Shown: positions 10,547 to 21,300 of the stretch, one piece after another | How the letters are laid out: every line of letters starts with the position of its first letter | Numbering within the stretch: position 1 is the first letter of the stretch | DNA from: Grosmannia clavigera kw1407 | Lineage: Eukaryota > Ascomycota > Sordariomycetes > Ophiostomatales > Ophiostomataceae | Length of the DNA: 64,000 nucleotides | Assembly: GCF_000143105.1 (NCBI RefSeq) | Contig: NW_014040560.1 | Span: forward strand, 1,674,001-1,738,000 | Direction of reading: 5' to 3' | Program-made: the position numbers and the translations under genes | Notes under the pieces: generated by a model | Seen by the model: only the letters and a program-made list of their open reading frames with translations | What the model was told of the DNA's origin: nothing | Databases searched by the model: none

Positions 10547-12436
10547 AGGCGGCGTATATATACATAGTACTTGTATTTATGCAGGTGGTGTCAGCTAGGC
10601 ATTGCTGACCGCTCTGTGCCAAACTGTGTGGTTGTACTCCGTGCTCCGTACTCCGTGCTTCGACCGAGACACGGCTCAATTGCGTATGCTGTGACCTGTC
10701 ACCACTTGGATGGCCGGCTTTTGCATCGGCATTTAGGAAAAAGGGGAAGGGGTGAGCCTCTCCTCAGCCCCGGACGGCAACCACGTCTCATGCCCACCTC
10801 ATCACGATGATGTCAATCGGAACCTGGAGAAAGTTTCTGGTTTTTCCCCTTCTTCGTTGCTAGTGGAGAGTTTGGCGGGGATACCTAGCCTAATAGTCGT
10901 AAAGCTGGGGCTCTCGCCCGTTCGCGAGCTTTCGGCGCGTTGAGCTGGGCCCCAGCGTGGCAGAGCATATGGGGTACTCTGGAGCCAGCGCGGTTAGATA
11001 GTAGCGAACTGGCCGACTGCTAAGGAGCAGCAGAGCGGAGGTGACGACAGAAGCACGCTAGAAGGTCGATTGACTAGCCGTATTGAGGCATTCAGACGGC
11101 CTTCACTTGGCGGCAACCTAGACGGGAATGCTCGGCTCGAGGAAGCTGGCGACGCTAACTAGAGGCACGGACGAGAACGGAGTAGAAGAGCTGAAAACTC
11201 TGAAAAGATGCATAACCCGGTGCAGTTCTACCCCCCCGGGCTCTTCGGACCCTGTTCGACACGGTGACAGGGCCCAATCGTAGCACTGCTCGCCGCTCTC
11301 TTGCGCACGTACTTCGGGCTGTTGCTTCAGGCCGCAGAGGCAGCTAGCCAGGAACGCTCTGCGCGCGTTCGGTTAGTCCGTCGTGCTGTCGTGGCCAAAT
11401 GGCAAAAGCAGGGATTAGCTGGGTAATCTGGCAATTTGGAATTCTAGACGACGAAGCCAGGCTGTATCTGGCGCTGGCCTGGCGAGATGGATTGGCAGCC
11501 GGCGCTGGGGCCTGTTGGCGTCGATAGGCTCGCGGCCTACCGGCCCATCCGCCATGACCGCCAGAAAACGGCCAACGACAGCCTTCCGGCCATGCAGCGG
11601 GTCACGTGATATGGACCTCGTCGACTCTTCGCGGGTTCGTGGGTATGTCGCGAACTTCGCCATCTCTGGCCGGCCTGCCCAGGGGCCACGCGAGCCGAGG
11701 CAGGAATATATCCCGGCGTCTGTGGCAACACGATCTCCTGCGTAGAACCTGACACTGGCCATATGCTGGGTTGCAGCCGACCAGATCTCTCGCCTCCTTT
11801 CGCACGGCTCCAGTCCATCAGCCCATCCGACCTTGCAGAAGGCTCCGCCGGGTAGTCGTCTCGTTGTATCGCCGCCTCATTGGCTCGCCGGCCCATTGCT
11901 GCGTCGTCTCGTCGCCCCATGCAGGCATCCGTGTGCTTGCGTACACGTGAAACGAGGCTCCCATAGGTGTAAGTGCTTTCATCGACGGCGGCCTCACGGA
12001 CCAGTGTCTGGGAGAAGCTCGCAGAAGGATGGTTTAAGAGCCTTCTCCGTTATCGTGGCGGTCCTGGCGCTAAAGCCAGATGGATCGGTGGGCGGTTGCA
12101 TTTGCGGCGATAGTGCTTGAGTTGTTGACAGATATTAAAGCCCAGAACGTCCGGCTGAAGGACAAGTTGAAGAACAAGAAGCAAAAGTCGGCCATCACAG
12201 AGAGGGTACACCATAAAAGGAAGGAGGGACGGAAAGAAATAGAGAAAGAAAGAGAGAAAACAAGAGGGCGAAGGAGCAAAAGAGGAAGGAACGAAAAAGA
12301 GGAAAGAACGGACGACAGGAAGCCCCTTATCCTTCTCGAAACTCGGCTGGGGAGCAGAATTTTCTCACACTTCTTTGCCTCTTCTGGCCGTTGCGATGTA
12401 TACGAGAAAGCGTGCGTGCCCATCCCGAACCCCCCT

Positions 12437-14636
12437 ATGCAGTGCGCTGACTGTTGCGCCCTCGGCCCCGGTCTTTTAGGTGCCATCGTGGCATGCGATT
12501 TCTGCCGTCATCGGAAACGTCGGTGCGACGGCGAGCGGCCGTGTTCGACCTGCAGAGAGTCGAATGCCGACTGTCACTACCAGGACCTTGCGACGGACCG
12601 GTGAGTCCCTTTTCTTTTTCATCTGGGGTTTCTGTTGCGGACCGATGTACGCTGATGTGCGTCAGCCTTGGTGGCGACCTGCCGTCTGCGTCTTCCAATG
12701 AGGCCCTTGCCGAGCGACTAGGCCGGATCGAGGCCCTTCTCGAGGAGCAGAACCAGCGGCTGCGCGAGTTTGCAGGGGCTCCAGGGACTGTTTCTGGCGG
12801 CCATGTCGCATTGCCCTATGGCACTAGTGTGCCGTACCTGAACTCGACCGAGGCGGCGTCGTATGCACGTCAGGCCCAGGCCCAGGCCCAAGCCCAAGAG
12901 CCGGTGCCGGCCCACGACCATGTGCAGTTCCTGATTCCGATCGACCACACGACGGCGCCCAACACGCTGCTGTCGCTGGCAGTGGTGCAGCAGGCGCTCA
13001 GCAACATCGCCGACCGACGCGGCGATACGAGCCAGGCCCGACTGCGGGGACGAGGCAGCCGAGGCAGTGGAAGCGGCAGCAGGAGCACCAGTGCACGTGG
13101 CCGAAGCACTGGACATCGTGCTCCAGTTCCAGTGGCGACGCCCCTGGCTTCACCGCGCTTCGGCTTCCCGAGAACGTACTTTTATGAGATTGAAAGGGCT
13201 CAGCCACTGCCGACTGGCTTGGATGTCGTCCGACAGCAACAGCGGCAGCAGCAGCAACTACAACAGCAACAGCAACACCTTCTCTGGCTGCCACCCGTCG
13301 TTCTAAATGCCTTGAATGACGACCCGTCTCTGCTGGACTGGCTCTCGGAGAACTACTTTATGATGGTGCATCCGGCGGCGCCGCTGTTCCGACGCAGCGA
13401 GTTTGGCGTCTGGGCCGCGCAGGCTGCCCAGGCCTTTGAACCAGACACAGGGGCAGCCGGTGGCGGGTCCATCGAAAAGGCCATCTGCCTCTGCGTCTGG
13501 GCGCTGGGATGTCTGGCACCCAGGCAGGACAGCCGGGTGGCGGCAGCAGCAGCGGCAGCGGCAGAGACTGCTGTCTCCGCTCCTTCAACACCGGTCTCCG
13601 GCACCCGACAGACGGACCGGGACCGACTCGCGCAGGCACTCTTCCAGCCGGCTCTCGGCATCATCATGCACCACGCCGTGTGGACGCTGGGGCCGCCAAC
13701 GTCGCTCAAGACATGTCAGGCCCTCCTGCTGGCAGCAGCATACTTTTCACACATGGGACGTCCGCTGCACAACGCGCGGCTGACTTATCTGGCCAGCCGG
13801 TTCTTCCTGCACATCTTCAACGGGTGAGTCGCGGGAGTGGCGTATCACCTTTCCAGGCACATTGCTGACAGTTGGACACAGACGGCAGCGCGACGGGTCA
13901 GCACCAGAATCGGACGAGAAGCTGATTCGGGTGTTCTGGGTGTGTTTCATGCTGGAGAGGTAAGCAAGCCAGACATAGACAGACGACGGGATAGTCTCGG
14001 GCTGACAGGATAGTGACCGGATGGCGGAATTTGTGCTGCTGCGCAGCGGAGTGGAGCCGCTGGCGGACGAGTTGCCGCTGCCCAACTACACGGACACGGG
14101 CGAGAGCGACGTGATGATCACGTTTGTGGCGGAGACGTCGGTGCGTCGGCTGCTGAACCGGATCCACAGCCTGCTGTACTTTGCAGTCGAGGAGGAAGGC
14201 GAGACGGGCGGACAGGACGACGGCAGCAGCAGTGCGGCTGCCAGCGGACGAGCAGGATGGAGCGGGCAGCACGAGCCGAGTCCGATGGGCGGGCTTGACG
14301 ACATCAGCCAGCTCAACAAGATCCTGCCCATCAGCACGGAGCTGAACCGACAACTGGAGGCGTGGCACAACAGCATTCCGGAGCATCTGCGGCCGCCGCT
14401 GCAGGCGAAGTTGTTGGAGGACGACGACAGCGACGATGAGGCGGACAAACCGGACGGTGGAGATGACGAGGAGGATGCCGAGGGCGAAGACGATCCGGAA
14501 CACCGCGACGGCTGCTGTCCGGCAACGATGGCGGCCGAGATGGCGCTGCATGAGCGGGTGAGCGTCCTGCGAGCACGCTACTACGAGGCGCGGCATCTCA
14601 TCCACCGGCCGTTTGTGCTGGGCGTTGCAGGCCACC

Positions 14637-14668
<32 letters not shown>

Positions 14669-15001
14669 ATCCCGCTGGCCGTGCTGGACAAGTGTGTCGT
14701 GTGCGTGGACTCGTGCGTGGCGTATCTGCGCCATGTGCTGCCGCTGTTGGGCCGTCGGTCGCCGTATCTCTGGTCGCAGTGCCAGAGCTGTCTGGCCTGT
14801 CTGGTGGTGCTGGCCGTGGCTGACACGTGTCCGGATATTGTGGCGCGGGTGGCGGCAACGGAAGGGACGGCGACGAGGACGACGACCCGGCGGGACGACA
14901 TGGGCAGGCTGCGCAGCAGAGTGGCTGGGCGGCTGCGGCAGTGGGCGACGACGGGATCGAGCCTCGAGGCAGAGCTCCGGATAGTGGAGAGTCTACCGTG
15001 A
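12437..15001 (+). CDS. Zn(II)2Cys6 fungal transcription factor (regulator 1)
   Basis: Four exons: 12437-12600, 12666-13823, 13882-13959 and 14014-15001, total 2388 nt, 795 residues. The zinc cluster follows close after the start: CDFC, then C at the expected 6-residue spacing, and CSTC with a final Cys (C-x2-C-x6-C-x5-C-x2-C-x6-C). A heptad-like linker (LAERLGRIEALLEEQNQRL) probably dimerises. The middle has the fungal_trans-type region (MMVHPAAPLFRRSEF) and the typical MLESDRMAEF segment, which fixes the last acceptor. A poly-Gln run (CAA repeats, about 14637-14668) lies near the C-terminal part. This class consists of nuclear DNA-binding regulators; target genes are unknown. The start is uncertain: the frame is open back to an ATG at 12080, which would add a Lys/Arg-rich 119-residue leader. 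Confidence 0.87.
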
Positions 15002-15071
15002 GGACGATGGCCAGATGGGGATCAATCCAAGATACAGTCAGTCACAGTGGCACAGTGGCACAGTCAGACAT

Positions 15072-15072
<1 letters not shown>

Positions 15073-15104
<32 letters not shown>
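15073..15104 (+). repeat. (CA)16 microsatellite
   Basis: Uninterrupted CA dinucleotides in the 302-bp spacer (15002-15303) between the convergent 3' ends of regulator 1 and PAG1. Nothing else is recognisable in that spacer. Confidence 0.95.
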
Positions 15105-15105
<1 letters not shown>

Positions 15106-15303
15106 CACTCACTCATTCAATACCACCAAAACAATCCACCCAACTCCAGACTCCCAGCATACTATCACAGAACAGGAAGCACAACAGAATGAAAACAGTC
15201 CCTTTGTGCGCCTTCAGCCATTCTTCGTACTGTCATGACATGCTCATCTCGAAATGCACTGCAACGTATAGACACGGACTGGTAATACACCACCCACACT
15301 CCA

Positions 15304-18300
15304 CTACAACATATCGCTCGACGGCCCCTTTGTCAGATACGCATTCGGCACCTTGGGCTGTGGCGTCCCCGGCAAGCTGCCCATGCTAGGCATTGCTGGC
15401 AGCGCCGGCACGCCGGGAGCACCGGGCGCGCTGCTGGTGACGCCCATGGGGACAGAGGCCGTGTTCATGTTGGTGTTCGCATTGTTGCCGCCGCCCAATC
15501 CAAGATCGATGGCGGCTCGCTCATCGCGCGACCGGCTGCCCGTCAGTCTTCGCATGCGCGACCGAGTGCTCTGGGCCAGCGGCCGAATCATGGTCTCGAA
15601 GAAGAAAGAACCCTCGCTGGGGGTGGTCGTGTTGCTGGCCACAATGCTGACCGGCAAGGCGCTGTTTCCGGCCAGTCCTCGCCCCGGACCCCCGCCCAGA
15701 CTGCCGACCCACGACCGGTCGTCCTCGCCGTCCGAAAAGACAACCTCGTCGGGCTCGTCGTCCGACACAAGGTCGCGCATGTACGCAGCAGCAGCCGAAG
15801 GCGCCGATGGCGATGTGACCGAGCGCATGTGCAAAGCTGGTCGTGTCATGCTTGAGCCGGTCGAGCCGGGGCTAAGACGCAGCGTCGAGCCGGGACTGAA
15901 GGCAGCCGGCGTCATCATGTTGGCACCGACGCTGTTGGGCGTGCTCGTCGCCATGCTGCCACCATCTCGCGATCCGGGCGGCCGATCGGCAAAGGCCTGG
16001 TTGTGCAGATGAGTCGTCATGGCCGGATTGGCCGATGCCTGGTGCAGCAACGGCACGATCTCGTCGTACAGCTGCGCGCCCGAAGCACCGCTGCCGCCAA
16101 CCATCAGAAGCCGCCCGCCACTGTTGTCGTCGTCGAAGAAGTCGTCCAGACTGTCTAGCTTCGTCACCAGGTCACCTCCGGCAGCACTCATGTGGATATG
16201 CATGTTTCTGCCCACCCCGTCGCTGCGAAGGCCTGTCTCGTCCGACAGCATCGCGTCGTTGCGCTCCATCGACGCAAAGCCATAGTCCTCGGCGTGGAAC
16301 TCGACCGGCGGCGTGGAATCGGTTGGCTGGTCGCCGAGGATCGGCTTGTTGTTGTTGTTGTCGTTGTTGTTGTTGATGTTGCTGCTGCTGTCGTTTCTGC
16401 TGCCGTTTCTGCCGTCGCCAGTCCCACCGCTCAGCTCTCCACAGCTGTAAAAGACGCGGCGGATGTTGGCGCGCGTGGCGTCGGTCTTGCGGGCTGGCAT
16501 TGGGATGGCCCAGCCCGATTCCTCCGGGATGCCAAACAGGCTCTGTGTGCGCTCGTACTGCTTGCGGATGGCCCGTGACGTCGACCGCGTCATGCTCATC
16601 CGGATGTGGTGCTTGTCCATGGACGAGCCCGACATGGTCATGATGTTATCCAGCACCTGCAGCGCCTCCATGCAGTATTCGGTGGGCAGCAGCCGCAGCA
16701 GCGGCGACAGCAGATCGGATCCGTGGCCAGCAATCTCGGGCTGCCGCATGTCGGTGCGCGGGATGAAGACGCAGAGCAGCCGCATCGTCTTGAGCCGAAC
16801 CCAGGGTCGACTATTAGTCAGCATTCCCATCAACATCGAGATCAGTGCAAAGTCGAGTCGTGGCAAAAACTGGTCGCCGTGCAGGGCCGCAAACATCTGC
16901 GCCGCAAACTCTGTCTCGTCGCCGTGGGCCGACTGCAGGTACGTCTCCAGCACGGCCGCGATCTGTCCGTGGCCCTGGGCCGTCGCCTGAGCCAGCAGCG
17001 TGCGCGTGTACGCCATGTTCTCGGACTCGCCGCCCCTCTCGGACTCTTGCTCCTCCAACATTCGCGGCAGGCTCGCCACCAGGGCTAGGAAAAGCCGGTC
17101 GTCATCGCCGACCAGCGCGTCGCTCGGCAGCTGCACCACGCGGCCGAGCGCCCGCAGCGTCGCGTCCAGACAGCGCGACGACCGCAGGCCCTTGTACAGT
17201 AGCGGCTGCAGGCCCTCGAAGGCGCCGTCCCATCGAGCTGGCTGGCCGTCCAGCAGTCGCTGGCGCACGGCCGCCGACTGCAGGTCCAGCTTGCCCAGAA
17301 AGCCGTCCAGCATCTCGACCGCCTCGACAAACTCGCCCTCGTTGATCGATTCCAGACAGGCGCACATGGTCCAGAAGAGCTGCGGAAAGGCCAGCAGCCG
17401 GTCGCCGTCCAGCTTGACAATCAGCGTCTTGAGCGTCGTCAAAATCTCCATCGAAAACGTCCGGATCTCCCCGTCCTCATCCGCGATCGTGTTGGATAGC
17501 CGCGCCAGCATCTCGGCCAGCATGCACTGGTCCAGCGACGTCAAGATGCAGCGGAAGATCTGGAAGGACCGGCAGGCCAGATGGCGCACCGGACACGACG
17601 TCGCCCACGTCAGCGACAGCCGCGCCCACTGCTCCTTGATCCCGGGAAAGGCCGTCTCAAACGTCTGCACCATCTCGCCTGTCAGCCGCTCCATGCTGGC
17701 CGGCACCTTGCTGCTGCCGACCTCGGTGCCGACATCGGCCACGCCCTCTCCTTCGCTGCCGCCGTTGCTGCTGCTGCTGCCTTTGCCGTTGCTGTCTTCA
17801 TAGGCCCACACGACAGACCGGTCATGGCGCCGGACTCGCTCGACGAGATCCTCAAAGGCTGTGGCCGCCCCGCTCTCGTCGCCGTCGGCCGCGCTCGTCT
17901 CCTTGTCGTCGATGCCCGAGATGACCAGCTCGTGCACTAGGTGCACGAGCATCTCGCGCGCCTGCTCCTGCACTAACGGCGTGTAGTGGTCCCACAGCAC
18001 CGTGACGACCTGCAGCAGCACCGGCACCTGGTCGGCCGCCAGCCGCACTGGTGACACCATCAAGTCAACCAGCAGGATCAGTGACAGCTGTCCGAGCGAG
18101 AAGCCCGCCTGCTTCGTGCCGACCGGCAGCGCCTCGTTCAGGTCCGCGCAGTAGGGGAACATCTGTTGCGCGAGGGGTGGCACCGACGTTGTCGTCATCG
18201 TCGTTATCGTCGTTATCGTCGTCGCCGTCGTCGTCGTCGTCCCGTCCCCCGGCCTGGCCGCCTCACTGCTATTCTCGCTCGGCACCATGGCGGTAGGCGT

Positions 18301-21300
18301 GATCTGCATCAGCAGAAAGTCGACCACCTTGCTGCTGGTGCTGGCCAGAAAGACCACCACCTGCTTCGCGTACTCGACAAAGCTCTGCTCGCGACGCTCT
18401 AGACAGAGGGCTATGATAAAGTCGAGAATCAGCCGCACGTTGCCCGGGTGTGGTCCCGTGGCCAGGGCCTGCCACAGGGCCTGGATCTCGTTGTGCAGCG
18501 CGCCGCTGCTCTTGATTGTCATCTCCAGCAGGTTGGCCAGAAGCACGTACGACTCGGCTGTCGGGCCACCGCCCGGCTCGACCTTGAGCTCGACTGCCTG
18601 CACCCACGGCAGGATGACGGCCACGACGTTGCGCTGGGCGGCCGGCTGCAGCTCCTTGAAGTAGGCCGTGAACTCGGAGAAGATGTAAAAGGCCAGGTCC
18701 GTGTGCTGCTTGGACACGCGCTCCGAGATCTTGTACTGGGCTAATTTGTAGACCGCCTTGGTCTTGTCGGCCACGCTGATGTCAAAGTCCTGCAGCTTAG
18801 CTGGAGCTTGTGTTTGCTGACTAAGCGTCTGACCAAGCTGGTTCAGCTGCAGCTGGTTCTGGTTCTGGTTCTGGTTCTGGCTCTGGCTCTGGCTCTGGCT
18901 TTGGCTCTGGCTCTGGTTCTGGGCTTTCTCCCTCTCTCGCTGGCGATGCCGCACGTCTAGCGCCCGCAGCAACAGAACCGACCGCGACCGCACCTCGCTC
19001 TGCTCGTTGCCCAGCATGAAGAGACAGAGGCCGAGCAGGCGCCAGAACGGCGTCGGGTAGTCGGCGTGGTCGAGCAGGACCTGGGTCACGACTTCAAAGT
19101 AGCTCTCGAGAACGCGTGGCAGCTCGGTCGCATAGCAGCGTCCGATGCTGTGTTCCAGCAGAAAGGCGTGCTCCTTGTTGTGCACGATCAGGTTCTGCAG
19201 AGCCGTGCGGCCGATAGCGCGCATCCGGTCATTGCCTGACGCAAAGATGCCTTCGATCCAGGCAAACATGCGCCGCACGTCAAACTGCAGCGTCGCTCCG
19301 CTGGCGAGCGTCACGCCGATCGGTCCGCCACACAGCGCGGCCATGGCGCTCAGCGCGGCCGTCCGCAGGTGGCGCTTCTCAATCTCCATCGCCGCCGTCC
19401 GTGTGCTGCGCTCGGGCTCGGCCGAGAGGGCCATACGGCTGCGCGCATTGTTGTTTCCGCCATTTCCGCCTACTTGCGGCGAGAAGCCGCACCAGTCCTC
19501 CATCAGCGAAAAGGCCGACTTGCGCGCCTCAAACGTCATCCAGCGCGACGGATCACGTGACCGGCTGATGCCCCGGTACAGCTCCTCCATCAGGCCACAG
19601 TAATGGCGGCGCAGACGTTGAAACTCCATGTCCAGCTGGACGGCGCCGTCGTTGAGAAAAAGCTTGATGTCGCGCGTGTACGTCACCAGGTTACCCAACA
19701 CCCAGTCGTCGCCGTACACAAACGGCTCCTGCAAAAAGTGTGCCGTCAGCCGGTACACGTGCGTGATCTCTGTGCGCAGCAGATCCATCTTGCGGTTACG
19801 CTTGGGGCCACTGTGCGTCCGCTGGTGAATGCGTGCCCGCGCCTCGTCGTTGCAGCGCGACACATGACCCTGAAGCTCCTGCAGCAGCGTCCGGTAGCTA
19901 TGTGCATTGATCGAAGCCATGCCCGCCACCACCGACTCGCGCACCGACGTCGACGTGGCCGACAGCAGCGGATTCAGATACTTGAACAGCATGCGTGCCG
20001 ACCCAATCTTGACAATCTTCTCGGTCTGCGTCTGCGTCTGCGTCGTGGTCGGATGCTCGTCCGTGCTCTGCGTCTGCTCGTCCACGCTCTCGCCCGGATG
20101 ACCGCTTCCCGGCTCCGACAGCGTCGTGCATGCAAACATCAGAAACAGCCGCCACTGCTCTACCAGCTGCTCTGGGTTTTCTGGCAGCTGTAGCGCTGCC
20201 GGCTGCTGGCTGTACCCGTTGTAGCTATTGTTGTTGGCCAGGCTGTTGTTCCGCCCGTTCTGCTGTTGCTGTTGCTGCTGTTGCTGCTGCTCGATTCCGG
20301 AAAACAGGCCGCGGTGAGGCTCCGAGATGATCGTCACGGCCTTGTACATCTCCAGGATCCGGCCACACACCAGGTCACGTGCCACAGTCACCGCAGCCGG
20401 ACACCGGTCGCTGACAACACGAACTAGGTTTGGGAACAGCTTGAACCACAGCGTCGCATCGTACGACAGGTCGCTCGTGCACAGCTCCAGCACCGCCCCA
20501 TGACGCCCGCCGTTCTTCAGCCCCCGCTGCAGCCGACTGCGCTCGGCCACCGTCAGAAACTCATCGTTCAGATCCATGATCGCCGCTGCCTCCTTCTCCA
20601 GCACCTCAATCACACGCGGCTGCTGCTGCTGCTGCTGCTGCTCGTCCGTCCGAGCTCTGCGATTCAGCGCTGTCGCGAACTCGTCCTTCAGTCGCAGTAC
20701 CGTGATCGCCTGGCGTCGCACTCGTCGCGACTGCGAACACAGGAAGAAGAGCCCGTGCGCTTCCACCTGGTCAGCCTCGGCCAAGATGCCGGCCACGTCG
20801 GCCTCCTCGACCTCGACCCGCCGCCGGATCTCCTCGATCCAGATCTGCAGCAGTTCCACGTATAGCCGCACCGTCGTCTCGATCTGCTCGGCCCCCAGCA
20901 TCCCCGAGTCCGATACCGGGACGTACTGGCTGTCGAATGTGAAGATGAAGCGTGAGAAGCTCGTCGTCACCTGCCGTGCGTGTGACTGCTGCCGTGCAAT
21001 CGCCCGCAGCGATTGTGCCGATGCCTCGGCAATCTGCGCCTCTGTGTGTGCCGTTCCCGTGCAGAGCAGCTTGACCAGCCCGCGGAATGGCATCTCTGCC
21101 GCCGACAGACAGCGCGGCAGTGCCTGCACCGCCACGTGCAGCAGCTCGTAGAACGCCGCCTTCTGCTGCTCCAGCGCGTTTGCGTGCTGCTCCTCGCGCC
21201 GCGTAAAGTTGAACGTCGTCTCCGTCGGCCCCGGCGTCTTCGGCCCCGCATTCGTGCTCGTCGCCCCGTGCTTCTCGTCCAGTGCCGCCTGACCACCAAA

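Larger units (their letters stand above)
9578..12436. other. Divergent promoter region of the permease and Zn cluster regulator 1
   Basis: About 2.9 kb with no supported gene. It holds the permease promoter on the left, a tandem cluster of CTCCGT units at 10635-10656, a strong G-run array followed by a TATA-like stretch near 10519-10566, and a purine-rich tract at about 12207-12310 before regulator 1. An ATG at 12080 is in frame with regulator 1 and could be an alternative start. Confidence 0.55.
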
